From positions 1-9,562 of the forward strand of contig CAYMRB010000398.1 in NCBI GenBank assembly GCA_964392615.1: 9,562 nt of DNA, read 5' to 3'. This stretch comes from CAYMRB01 sp964392615. GTDB taxonomy: Bacteria > Planctomycetota > UBA8108. Positions 1-7,497 of this stretch are shown here, one piece after another. Every line of letters starts with the position of its first letter. Within the stretch, counting starts at the first letter, position 1. The position numbers were made by a program, and so were the translations under genes. The notes below the pieces were generated by a model, which worked only from the letters and a program-made list of their open reading frames with translations, was not told the origin of the DNA and did not search any database.

Positions 1-2144
1 TGCAGGCTGGATCGATCGACGTTCAATCGCAGAACATAGACCTGGCTATCGGTATCGGTTCCCCAGATCAAATCGCGTCGGGCGTCGAACATCAGCGCGT
101 CCGATCGGCGGTGCGGGAACTCCCGCGTCGTGCGGCCCGATCGCTTGCCGGCGGGATAGCCGATGTCGAGCGTCACCCAACGATTGCGCGCGCAGTCGTA
201 GGCCGGTGTCGGAGTATGATCGCCCGCGTTCCTCAGATAGGTGCCCATCAATAGCAGATCGCTCCCGGGGTGGTAGCAGGACTTGTCGACCGTCGCCAGG
301 CGGCTTGCGTGCTGTCGACCCTCCGGCAAGAGCTCCGTCGCGACGCTCGTCTTCAGGTCCAGCGACCAGACTCGCCCGTCGTAGGGCTTTCCGTAACCCT
401 GCGTGTTGACGATGAGGACGCGGTGGCGCTTCGAGTCGTAAGCGATCGACGAGTTGTCAACGTACGCCCCGGGTAGCTTGTCGCCAGTCACCTCGAGCTC
501 CACCCACCCCCCGCGGACATGGTCGAACCGGTGGACGCGACCGTTCTTGTCCCAACACACCGCGCCGTCCGGAGTCGCCGCCAGGGTCAGCGTGTAGAAG
601 CAGCTACCGTATTGCATGGCGACCGGCTTCCGGCCCCGACCGACCCAGTCGCCCTCGTCCGGATCGTAGACGTAGTAGTGACGCGGCCGTCCGGCCTTGA
701 TCATCATCCGGCTCGGCGGATCGTAGGCGTAGTTCTGGTAGGTGTGGCCGGTCATCCAGGGTCTTCGGTTGAAGTTGAGCCCGTTCGGATAGCTCGTGTT
801 GCTGTAGAGCTGACCGAGCGGGAACTCGACAGGAAAGGGAAGCTCCCATCGATTCGTCGAGAAGTGGAAGTGGGGTACGTCGGTTCCCCCGTGCGCCGAG
901 TGCCCCCCGCTCCACCGGAGAATCATGTCGCGAGACGGATCGATGCGCGCCGTTCCCCAGTCGCGATTGAGCCGGGGACGGTGTGGTGGATCGGTGCGCA
1001 CCCATTCGTTCACCGGAAGGGCTGCGAGCCACGCCTCGAACTTCGTCTCGTCGGGTTTCGGACCGGCGAGGTAGAAGTCGGGATGAAACGGCCCCGTCCG
1101 GTAGACACGCGAGTCCGCTGGGACCGCCTCTCCCCGTGTCGTCCTCCACTGGTTTTTCCGCAGGTCGTAGATCCACGGTCCGTCATCGATGTCGACGTAC
1201 TGCCCGCCGACGTAATCGGTGTTCGATGAATACGTGTAGCCGCCCGTCATGCGGATCGTCCCGTCCCCCACCGCTTCCAGCCGATGGTTGGCGCGAGGAC
1301 GAGGAGCGCTGTCGGGGTGACGCTGCATCCAGCGCCGTCTCGCCGGATCGAAGACCCACGTGTCGTTCGTCAAGTAGTCGAGGTGATCGCCTCCGAAGAG
1401 CACGAAGAGCTTCGTGCGCTCGTCGTGGACGAGAGTCTCGCCCGGCGGTCCCGTCGCTCCGCCGGGCAGACGGGCAACGCCGCAGTTCATCGCGCGTGGC
1501 GGGGGTTCGGCGTCCAGGGCCTCGGCGGCAAGCTCGACCTGGATCTGCGCGCGATGGAAGCTCTGCAGCTCGCTCGCGTCCGTTCCTTCACGAAACGCTG
1601 GCAGCTGCTCCCGCCCTATCTTCAAGTGTCGAGCCGCGACGAGCGCTTGCCCTCGCTCGTACTCGTCGCCCGAAACCGTCGGCAAGACCGTTTCGAGGGC
1701 GAGGAATTCGCGGGCGAGCCGCGACAGGCGCGGGATCACGTCACGACCCAGCCGCCGGGCCTCGTCGGCCTCGCCCAGGCCCTTGAAGTAGATAGCGCGC
1801 GCGGCGGCGAGCGTCCTCTTCGCCTCCGCGCGAAGAGCCCAGGCTCGCTCGTAGTGCGAACGCAAGGAGCTCCTGGCGCGAAGCTCCTCGTGAATCGCCT
1901 TCCACTCGCCGTCGATGAGCAACCGGGTATGCGGTCGCCCATCGTCTGCGTCCTGGTCCTGTCCACCGAACGCGAGCCCGAGATCGCCCGACGGACGACA
2001 CTCCGCCCTCCAGATCACCCGCTGCTTCAAGTCGACGGCGCTCAAGCGATAGGGCGACCCTCGCTGAGCCGGAGCGACAGACGCCGAGCCGATCGCCAGG
2101 AGTATCGCGGCGCCGAAGAGGGTTCGCTCGCACCACTGACTCAA
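1..2144 (-). CDS. Secreted kelch-type beta-propeller protein (3' end outside window)
   Basis: The frame is open for 714 codons from a TTG at 2144-2142 to the left edge, where the gene is cut. TTG is chosen because AAGGAG lies 8 bases upstream and a signal peptide follows: a charged start (residues 1-8), hydrophobic core around 9-18, and likely cleavage after the APA at 24-26. Residues ~40-75 form a short conserved-looking stretch with 'AFGGQDQ'. Residues ~80-215 are charged and probably helical. From ~235 on, kelch-like blades are visible: 'FVLFGGD' then 'NDTWVFDP' and W272; 'YYVYDP' with W500; 'VWSLDL' at ~592; and 'DLIWGTDTDSQVYVLRL' at 691-707. Kelch propellers bind ligands or support catalysis (galactose-oxidase-like), but I see no catalytic motif, so the ligand is unknown. 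It is probably exported or cell-surface. Its start overlaps the stop of the degenerate gene upstream, suggesting former or present translational coupling. Confidence 0.85.
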   Translation of the reverse strand, partial: MSQWCERTLFGAAILLAIGSASVAPAQRGSPYRLSAVDLKQRVIWRAECRPSGDLGLAFGGQDQDADDGRPHTRLLIDGEWKAIHEELRARSSLRSHYERAWALRAEAKRTLAAARAIYFKGLGEADEARRLGRDVIPRLSRLAREFLALETVLPTVSGDEYERGQALVAARHLKIGREQLPAFREGTDASELQSFHRAQIQVELAAEALDAEPPPRAMNCGVARLPGGATGPPGETLVHDERTKLFVLFGGDHLDYLTNDTWVFDPARRRWMQRHPDSAPRPRANHRLEAVGDGTIRMTGGYTYSSNTDYVGGQYVDIDDGPWIYDLRKNQWRTTRGEAVPADSRVYRTGPFHPDFYLAGPKPDETKFEAWLAALPVNEWVRTDPPHRPRLNRDWGTARIDPSRDMILRWSGGHSAHGGTDVPHFHFSTNRWELPFPVEFPLGQLYSNTSYPNGLNFNRRPWMTGHTYQNYAYDPPSRMMIKAGRPRHYYVYDPDEGDWVGRGRKPVAMQYGSCFYTLTLAATPDGAVCWDKNGRVHRFDHVRGGWVELEVTGDKLPGAYVDNSSIAYDSKRHRVLIVNTQGYGKPYDGRVWSLDLKTSVATELLPEGRQHASRLATVDKSCYHPGSDLLLMGTYLRNAGDHTPTPAYDCARNRWVTLDIGYPAGKRSGRTTREFPHRRSDALMFDARRDLIWGTDTDSQVYVLRLNVDRSSL

Positions 2145-2233
2145 CCGTCTGTCTCCTTGATCACGACGAACACGCTGAACTCGCTCTGGATGGGAACGCC
2201 GAAGGCCTTCCCGTGGCAGACGCCCTCGTCCAC
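2141..2233 (-). other. Shifted-frame tail (30 residues) overlapping the kelch start codon
   Basis: This stretch, starting at a GTG codon, reads in the frame one position off from the body of the composite gene. It translates to a natural-looking C-terminus with alternating hydrophobics ('FSVFVVIKETDG'). Its TGA at 2143-2141 shares bases with the TTG start of the kelch gene (TTGA). A single missing base near 2235 would reconnect it to the upstream frame. It could be the surviving end of a once intact gene, or an independent mini-ORF, which is less likely because no ribosome site precedes the GTG. Confidence 0.5.
2153..2158 (-). promoter_or_regulatory. Ribosome binding site for the kelch gene
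   Basis: On the minus strand AAGGAG lies 8 bases before the TTG at 2144. It sits inside the last codons of the upstream reading frame (the 'IKETDG' tail). It decides the unusual TTG start, because no in-frame ATG or GTG exists near the signal peptide. Confidence 0.7.
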
Positions 2234-2905
2234 GGGCGCATGCCGACACCGTGAAGGATGTTGCCACGGGCGCGGATGTTCCTGCTCGGCCGGCTGCCTC
2301 CGATCAGAAACGGTCCCCTCCCGTACGCGATGTTCTCCTCGACGAGGAAGCCGCGTCCGGTCGCGAAGACGTAGTACCCGTCGTCACCTTCCGGCGCTGC
2401 GATGATGGCCGGATCGGCCGATCCGACGAGGACATTCCCGATCGGGTCAGCCGTGTCGGAATCGCCGGGCTTCTCCGGCGTGCCGACGTCGGCCCCCCAC
2501 TCGAGCACGAGCAGCGAAACGGCCTGCCGCGGCAGTCGAAAGCGCAACGCCGTCTGCGCGTCCCGGATGCGAACCTCCCGCACACCCGTCGATCCCCACT
2601 TGAGCCCTGGTGTCCCGTCCCCGGAAGTGAGCAGGTTGTGCGCGCGGAAGTACACGTGCTTGGGGCGCAAGGCGCCGAGTTCGGCGACGAGCTTCCTGCC
2701 ATGGGGCATCGTCGCGTAGTTCGGCTCGTCCGCCCCGAAGAAGCGCCAGATCGGCCTCCACTCGCCGCGCGAACGCGTGGCGTCGACGCGCATAGCGACG
2801 GAGAACGGTGGTGAATCGACGGCCAGGGCGAGGCTCGGGCCGATCATCGAAATGACCGACAACGCGGCGAGACGGGTCGAGAGGGATCTGGGCATGGAGG
2901 TCGAG

Positions 2906-2911
2906 CTCCTC
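2906..2911 (-). promoter_or_regulatory. Ribosome binding site before the composite gene
   Basis: GAGGAG on the minus strand ends 10 bases before the ATG at 2895. It supports that start and suggests the gene was translated until recently. Confidence 0.5.
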
Positions 2912-2925
2912 GATTCAGAGCCAGA

Positions 2926-2942
2926 GTATCCACTCAGGATAC
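2926..2942. promoter_or_regulatory. Perfect 6-bp hairpin in divergent intergenic region
   Basis: GTATCC, loop ACTCA, GGATAC. It lies between the divergent starts at 2895 (minus) and 3004 (plus). It could be a small operator or a 5' leader stem for the minus gene. It has no T-run, so it is not a typical terminator. A chance occurrence is possible at this length. Confidence 0.3.
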
Positions 2943-2970
2943 CGGATTCGGCACGCGAAACCGGAGTCGG
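2941..2970. repeat. Imperfect direct repeat, candidate regulator site
   Basis: ACCGGATTCGG at 2941-2951 and ACCGGAGTCGG at 2960-2970 match at 10 of 11 positions with a 19-bp period. They lie upstream of the ceramidase-like gene and between divergent starts. Two 11-mers on nearly the same DNA face could form an operator. Function is inference only. Confidence 0.3.
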
Positions 2971-3003
2971 TGCCGGGACAATCGTCAGGGGGGAAATCTT
3001 CAA

Positions 3004-4536
3004 GTGGACCGTTCTGCCATGCCGTGTGCTGACTCGATGTCGTCGACCGTCTGCCTCGCCGTCCTGCTCCTCTGTTCTCCGCACGCGGCGCAGGCGTCGC
3101 CACGAGCCGGAACCCTCTCCTTCGGCTGGGCCGAGACGGAGATCACTCCCCCGAAGCCTGTGGCGATCTGTGGCCAATACGGCACACGGATCAGCGGCCG
3201 TGTCCATGATCCGATCAGAGCGACGGCCCTCGCGCTCGAGACTCGTCGCGACACGGACGGCGAGGTGCTCGACCAGGCCGTACTCGTCTCGTGCGACCTC
3301 GTCGCCGTGCGCAGGCTGATCGTCGAACGGGTGCGCCGTCAGGTGGCGTCGCGCGCCAAAGACCTGGACGTGCGCAAGATCGTCGTGTCCACGACGCACA
3401 CCCACACCGCGCCAGCGCTCACCGACACCGAGGAGACCGACCTGCACCCCCACGACTTTCTCGGCAGCTGGGCGTACCGAATCCCCGCCGACCGGTCCGA
3501 CGTGATGAGGCCGCGCGCGTATGTCGACTTCCTGGTCGAGCGACTCGCCGATGTCGTCGTCAACGCGTGGCAAGCCCGCGCGCCGGGCAGCTTCGGCTCG
3601 GCCCTCGGGCACGCCGTCGTGGCGCACAACCGCCGCGCCGTCTTCTCGGACGGCACGGCCCGCATGTACGGAGACACCAGCGACCCGTCGTTCGCCCACA
3701 TCGAGGGCACCTCGGACCACTCTGTCGACGTGCTCTTCTTCTGGCGCGTCGATCGGCTGGTGGGCTTGGCAGTGAACGTCTACTGCCCGTCGCAGGAAGT
3801 CGAAGGCGAGAGCTACCTGTCTGCCGACTTCTGGTACGACACCAGGAAGCTGCTGCGCGACCGCTACCATCGCGAGCTCCGCATCCTGCCCCTGTGCGGC
3901 GCCAGCGGCGACCAATCGCCTCACGTGATGTGGAACAAGAAGGCGGAGCGCCGCGCACTGGAGCAGTCGGGAACCAGCTCGCGGCAGAACATCGCGCGTC
4001 GTATCGCCGATGCGGTCGTTCGCGCTCACATGGTCGCGCGGCGCAGCTCGAGCGGCGACACGCGATTCGAGCATCGCGTCGCGATGACACCGCTGCCGGT
4101 GTGGAAAGTGACCGACGCGCGGCTCGCAGAGGCGCGCGATACCTACGAGGCGGGCAAGGATCATACGGAGACGCTGAGCAGTCCGGACTACATCGACTGG
4201 CGCGTCAGCCGCACTCTCATCGCCCGCCACGCGCATCAGGACCGCGCCCCGTACTACCGCGCGGAGCTTCACTTTCTGCGCCTCGGTGACGTCGCCGTGG
4301 CGACGAACCCCTTCGAGCTCTTCGTCGACTACGGCGTGCGGATCAAGTCCGCCAGCCCCGCGGCGCAGACCCTCGTCGTCCAGCTGACCGCCGACTGCGC
4401 CGCCTACTTGCCGACGAAGCGCGCTGTCGCCGGCGGCGGTTACAGCGCTCGGATCGTCGACGGTATCGTCGGACCGGACGGCGGCGACGTGCTCGTCCGC
4501 GAGTCAGTGAAGGCGCTTGCCGACATGTGGCGGTGA
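3004..4536 (+). CDS. Neutral/alkaline ceramidase-like secreted hydrolase
   Basis: A 510-residue protein. Neutral ceramidases cleave the amide of ceramide to sphingosine and fatty acid with an active-site zinc. The expected landmarks are in order: 'GWAETEITPP' near the mature N-terminus (~41-50), 'SCDLV' (96-100), the metal-binding 'THTHTAP' (131-137), 'HNRRA' (208-212), and 'GASGDQSP' (299-306), where S305 matches the family's nucleophile serine. 'ATNPFELFVDYG' follows in the C-terminal third. It is shorter than classic neutral ceramidases, so the C-terminal immunoglobulin-like domain is probably absent, as in many bacterial homologues of unknown substrate. GTG at 3004 has a poor G-rich ribosome site (2987-2993). 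ATG at 3019 and ATG at 3037 are alternatives, and all three keep the signal peptide ('VCLAVLLL' then AQA at ~29-31). It is transcribed away from the composite gene and converges on the transglutaminase-like gene. The fold assignment is firm; ceramide as the true substrate is not. Confidence 0.85.
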   Translation: MDRSAMPCADSMSSTVCLAVLLLCSPHAAQASPRAGTLSFGWAETEITPPKPVAICGQYGTRISGRVHDPIRATALALETRRDTDGEVLDQAVLVSCDLVAVRRLIVERVRRQVASRAKDLDVRKIVVSTTHTHTAPALTDTEETDLHPHDFLGSWAYRIPADRSDVMRPRAYVDFLVERLADVVVNAWQARAPGSFGSALGHAVVAHNRRAVFSDGTARMYGDTSDPSFAHIEGTSDHSVDVLFFWRVDRLVGLAVNVYCPSQEVEGESYLSADFWYDTRKLLRDRYHRELRILPLCGASGDQSPHVMWNKKAERRALEQSGTSSRQNIARRIADAVVRAHMVARRSSSGDTRFEHRVAMTPLPVWKVTDARLAEARDTYEAGKDHTETLSSPDYIDWRVSRTLIARHAHQDRAPYYRAELHFLRLGDVAVATNPFELFVDYGVRIKSASPAAQTLVVQLTADCAAYLPTKRAVAGGGYSARIVDGIVGPDGGDVLVRESVKALADMWR

Positions 4537-4563
4537 CGGCGAGCCCTCGTGCGGGCCGCCGCC

Positions 4564-6891
4564 TTACCTCGGCTCGCCGCCGTTCTTTCGTCGATCCGCG
4601 TAGCGGTCGAGTTCGATAAGGATCGGCTCGGCGGGTGGGATATCGCAGCGCACGGTCCAGCCATCGTCCGTGCCGCGATCCGGGACGATGCGCAATGCCA
4701 GGCCCCGAAACTCCCGCTCGCCCGAGGCGATGGCCTTGAGCGGCCGGGTCACGTCCATGATGATTCGTTTGGCCGGACGGTACTCAGGCGTGTCCGCCGG
4801 TTGCCGGGGGATGAGAGCCGTGGCGGCGATTCCGGTCAGCTTCTTCACGTCGGCCGCCTGGCCGGGCGCGATCCGTCGGTCCAGGAATACCACGCCGAGC
4901 TTGCCGGGTGCCTTGGTGTGGCCTTGACGAACCGGCACGATCAAGCGGGCGGCCGCCACGTCGCGGCCTGTCAGGCTTTCTAGCTCCCTGAGCGCCCCGG
5001 ACACGACCACGACACCCGCGATGACCTTCCCGTCCTCAGCCCGGTTCTTCGGCCAGCGCAGCGTGCCCTTGGCACTGACTCCTCCTTTCTCGTCGGAGTA
5101 TTGCACGTAGCGAAGCCGTATTCGAGTCGTCTCCGTCGGCCGGGTCTTCAAGACCGGTGGAGGTTCAGTGCCGACCAGGAACGGATTGGGCAGGCTCACC
5201 AGCTCGTCCTCCCGGCCGACGGTTGCGCGGACCGCGCCGACCGGCAGGGGCTGGGGCGCGGCCCCCGGAGCCACCACTTCGCGACGCAGGAATACCATAC
5301 GCGGGTAGACGGGGAATCGCCCCTTGGGCGTGGGACAGTCGATCTCGAACGTGGCCGGAAGATCGGCGGCCGAGAAGGTCTTCTGCACGCACGTCACCGT
5401 ATCGGACCAGCGGGCATTGTGCTGTTTGGCGATCTCCTTGCCTTCGTCGCAGAGCTGCGCAAACGACTTGGAACGCGACCCCAGACGATAGGCGTAGGTC
5501 ACCACCAGTCGATTGTCTCCCAGCGCGCCGGGATCGGCGACCGCGACGGTGATGGCGTTCCTGCCCGGAGAGAGGTAGGGGAGAGATCCGGGGTTGTTCT
5601 GGACGATGGCTCGGATCTTCAGAGCCTTCAGCGCTTCTCTGAAAGTCACCTTGATGAAGGCCGCTGTCTGGCCTCTCACCTTGGCCGAGAAGTCTCCGAG
5701 ATCCGCGGCCTGATAGGTCTTGCCGCCATCCACCGACACCTCTACCGAGTCGGCGCCGACGGCTTCGCCCTGCGCTCTGGTGAGCAGGTAAGGCGAGGCC
5801 AGGTGGAGCACGAGGCTTGCGGGCTTGCCGGCCTCGGCCGGGACCAGCGCGTCCCCGGCGTGCTTGACGTTATCCGATCGCGCGAGCGCCTTCAGAAAGG
5901 CCGGGTTGGAGAAGTCCGCATCGAAGCTCAAGATCCCGTTGCCGTAGGAACGCGCCGGCTTGCTGTCCACGTACGGCTCGAGCACCAGTCCGAAACCGGG
6001 GTTGTTGCGGGTATCCTTGTGCCCCCCACACGTGTGCCGCGGAGCTTCCTTGTGGCCGGCCCAGTACCAGGCACCGGGAATAGCATCCCACGTGTTTTCC
6101 AGACTGAAGCCGGGGGCGAGGTGGACGTCGGCTGTGTAGCCGTCATCGGCGTGCTTGAGGCCTCCCCAACCCTCGGCACGGTTCCGCCCGCGATGGGTCT
6201 TCAGGCCCTCGATGACCCCGGAGAGCGTGTCACCGCAGGCCAAGAACTCGGGAGCGCGCCAGTTGACCTGGTCGTCGTTCAGGACGAACGGGTTGTCCTT
6301 TCGGTACACGCAACGGCGACCCTCGTCGAAGATGTAGATGTCTTGAATCAAGGTGGATGCGTCGCCATTCAGGTCGTCTTCACCCGCAATGGTGCGTCCG
6401 CCTTGGCCGTCTGGCATCCAGCCGTAGAACTTCAGAAACACATCCAGATAGTGCCAGCGATCGTCGTAGCGCGCCTCGACGGTGGTATGGCCGCGCCAGC
6501 CCACGAAGCGCCAGTCCCAACCGAGCTCACGCCAGATGGCGGACTGGATGGCATGCAGGCCCCCGCACAAGCTCCAGCCGTAGCAGTTGATCTCCTTGAG
6601 CGCAGGCACGCCGCCCGGCTCCGTGGGATATGCCCGGTGGTAGTGGGTCAGTTGCATGAAGTTGTAGATCGCGATGGCCCGGGCGTCGTTGTTCGAGCAG
6701 CCGCGCGTGACCGTCTGGGCGATGCTCTCGAGCGAGGTGCAATCCGGCGCGTGATCCGGAAGCACCTTGATCTGGCGTACCAATCCCGGAGGGTCGGGGG
6801 GAGACGTGCCCTCCGAGGCGGCCGAGGCCACAGTCGCGACGAGCGCGGCGACGGCGCTCGCCATAAAGATCAGAGGTGAATGTCCGTTCAT
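4564..6891 (-). CDS. Secreted transglutaminase-like protein, long (775 aa)
   Basis: The ATG at 6891 is chosen over an upstream in-frame GTG (6972) because it gives a clean signal peptide ('LIFMASAVAALVATVASA', 7-24) and avoids overlap with the PQQ-like gene. No strong ribosome site is visible. The papain-like transglutaminase core lies at ~60-160: helix 'DARAIAIYNFM', then 'CYGWSLCGG' with C109, 'GHTTVEARYDDRWHYLD' with H135 and D150. These form the likely Cys-His-Asp triad. The fold serves cross-linking enzymes, amidases, peptide-N-glycanases and proteases, so the reaction cannot be named. Residues ~170-330 include 'GDTLSGV' and 'LENTWDAIPGAWYWAG'. Beta-rich segments follow, with an Asp-box-like 'SVDGGKTY' (386-393) and 'NNPGSLPYLSPGRNAITV' (432-449). 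The C-terminal third (~480-775) has no match I recognise. It lies 56 bp after the PQQ-like fragment, probably one transcript. It is a diverged paralogue of the protein starting at 7617. Confidence 0.85.
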   Translation of the reverse strand: MNGHSPLIFMASAVAALVATVASAASEGTSPPDPPGLVRQIKVLPDHAPDCTSLESIAQTVTRGCSNNDARAIAIYNFMQLTHYHRAYPTEPGGVPALKEINCYGWSLCGGLHAIQSAIWRELGWDWRFVGWRGHTTVEARYDDRWHYLDVFLKFYGWMPDGQGGRTIAGEDDLNGDASTLIQDIYIFDEGRRCVYRKDNPFVLNDDQVNWRAPEFLACGDTLSGVIEGLKTHRGRNRAEGWGGLKHADDGYTADVHLAPGFSLENTWDAIPGAWYWAGHKEAPRHTCGGHKDTRNNPGFGLVLEPYVDSKPARSYGNGILSFDADFSNPAFLKALARSDNVKHAGDALVPAEAGKPASLVLHLASPYLLTRAQGEAVGADSVEVSVDGGKTYQAADLGDFSAKVRGQTAAFIKVTFREALKALKIRAIVQNNPGSLPYLSPGRNAITVAVADPGALGDNRLVVTYAYRLGSRSKSFAQLCDEGKEIAKQHNARWSDTVTCVQKTFSAADLPATFEIDCPTPKGRFPVYPRMVFLRREVVAPGAAPQPLPVGAVRATVGREDELVSLPNPFLVGTEPPPVLKTRPTETTRIRLRYVQYSDEKGGVSAKGTLRWPKNRAEDGKVIAGVVVVSGALRELESLTGRDVAAARLIVPVRQGHTKAPGKLGVVFLDRRIAPGQAADVKKLTGIAATALIPRQPADTPEYRPAKRIIMDVTRPLKAIASGEREFRGLALRIVPDRGTDDGWTVRCDIPPAEPILIELDRYADRRKNGGEPR

Positions 6892-6947
6892 CGTCGTACG
6901 CTGCCTATTGGTAAACTCTCGAGGTTGTCCGCGAACCCTGCTGTGTC

Positions 6948-7484
6948 TCACGGGATCACTTCTTCCCGACACAGTACACGTTGCGAGACGCTCCCGTCCC
7001 GATCGAGTGCCGCGATCACCGACGAGCCGAAGACGACGTACACTCGTCGGTCGTCTGCAGCCGGTGTCGGAGCCGCGTATCCACCTCCCGGGCCGCTACG
7101 GAAATCGCTTCGCAGCCACGGGCCGGGTCGAATCGTCACATCCCACAGTCGCTCGCCATCCGCCGTGCGATAGCAGAGTACGTGATGCTCCGGGATCACC
7201 TTGGTTCGATCCTTCACCGACTCTGCCCATCGCGCTGTCGTGACGAACAGTCGACCTCCCTGGATCACCGGGCTGGCGTGCCCTTCACCGACCAGGGGAG
7301 ACTCCCACAGCACGTTCTCGCGCTCGGGACCGCCCCACCGGAGCGGCAGGTTCTTCTCCGGCGTGATCCCGAGTCCGGTCGGCCCTCGAAACTGTGGCCA
7401 ATCGTCGCCGCGCACGACCGGGGCGAGCAGCAGAATCACACAGGCGAGGACACGCGAATCCCAGTTGCACACGGTTGATCGCAC
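6948..7484 (-). pseudogene. N-terminal fragment of a PQQ-like beta-propeller protein (178 aa)
   Basis: GTG at 7484, with AAGGA 8 bases upstream and a signal peptide ('VLACVILLLAPVVRG', 12-26). Then comes the stereotyped start of PQQ-like/BamB-like propellers of Planctomycetota-type bacteria: 'DDWPQFRGPTGLG', 'LPLRWGGPE', 'VLWESPLVGEGHASPVIQGG', 'LCYRTADGERLWD', 'GGGYAAPTPAADDRRVYVVFGS', 'VIAALDRDG'. These propellers usually run well over 400 residues. Here the text stops after ~2-3 blades at 'CREEVIP' and TGA (6950-6948), and neither other frame continues the propeller into the following 56 bases. It therefore looks like a 3' truncation by deletion, not a simple frameshift. A fragment this short should not close a propeller. 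The promoter and start look intact, so it may survive as the leader gene of an operon with the transglutaminase-like gene. Confidence 0.75.
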
Positions 7485-7492
7485 GAGCTGTA

Positions 7493-7497
7493 TCCTT
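7493..7497 (-). promoter_or_regulatory. Ribosome binding site for the PQQ-like fragment
   Basis: AAGGA on the minus strand, 8 bases before the GTG at 7484. It favours this GTG over the in-frame GTG at 7472. Confidence 0.6.

Larger units (their letters stand above)
2141..2895 (-). pseudogene. Composite remnant: GH39-like start and end, then GH43-like and beta-helix-like scraps, with frameshift
   Basis: ATG at 2895, with GAGGAG 10 bases upstream and a signal peptide over residues 1-26. Residues ~36-103 read like the N-terminus of GH39 beta-xylosidase-type proteins ('IWRFFGADEPNY', 'AELGAL', 'RAHNLLTSGDGTP', 'LKWGST'). The text then jumps at ~2586 to 'LRFRLPRQAVSLLVLEW' (117-133), which looks like a GH39 C-terminal end. 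The whole catalytic barrel is missing, including its acid/base 'NEP' glutamate and its nucleophile. Residues ~134-181 ('SADPAIIAAPEG', 'GYYVFATGRG') resemble the first strands of a GH43 five-bladed propeller. Residues ~182-220 ('NIAYGRGPFLIGG', 'PSRNIRARGNILHGVGM') resemble parallel beta-helix repeats. Frame 1 runs on to a stop at 2161-2163. A shift near 2235 gives a more protein-like tail ('CHGKAFGVPIQSEFSVFVVI') ending in TGA at 2143-2141, over the kelch start. I infer a non-functional relic. Domain names come from recalled family patterns and were not searched. Confidence 0.65.

Noticed and set aside
519..2405. Overlapping plus-strand open frames opposite the kelch gene
   Set aside because: The minus-strand frame is continuous for 714 codons with kelch motifs and a signal peptide. 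The plus-strand frames are Arg/Ser-rich shadows.
2161..4272. Long minus-strand open frame (703 codons) across the ceramidase-like gene
   Set aside because: Its upstream two thirds are antisense to a clearly conserved ceramidase-like protein and read as low-complexity Arg/Val/Asp-rich text. Only its last ~245 codons, from the ATG at 2895, look like protein and are annotated as the composite gene.
4537..4563. Possible shared terminator in the convergent gap
   Set aside because: Some G+C-rich pairing is possible (GGCGG with CCGCC), but the loop is long and no T-run follows on either strand.
5101..6879. Plus-strand open frame (592 codons) opposite the 775-residue transglutaminase-like gene
   Set aside because: It is the mirror frame of a conserved protein in G+C-rich DNA. 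It has no ribosome site, no recognisable motif, and a composition typical of antisense shadows.
6892..6972. N-terminal extension of the transglutaminase-like protein from GTG at 6972
   Set aside because: The extra 27 residues are Arg-rich, precede a good signal peptide, and would overlap the PQQ-like fragment's end. The ATG at 6891 is more natural.
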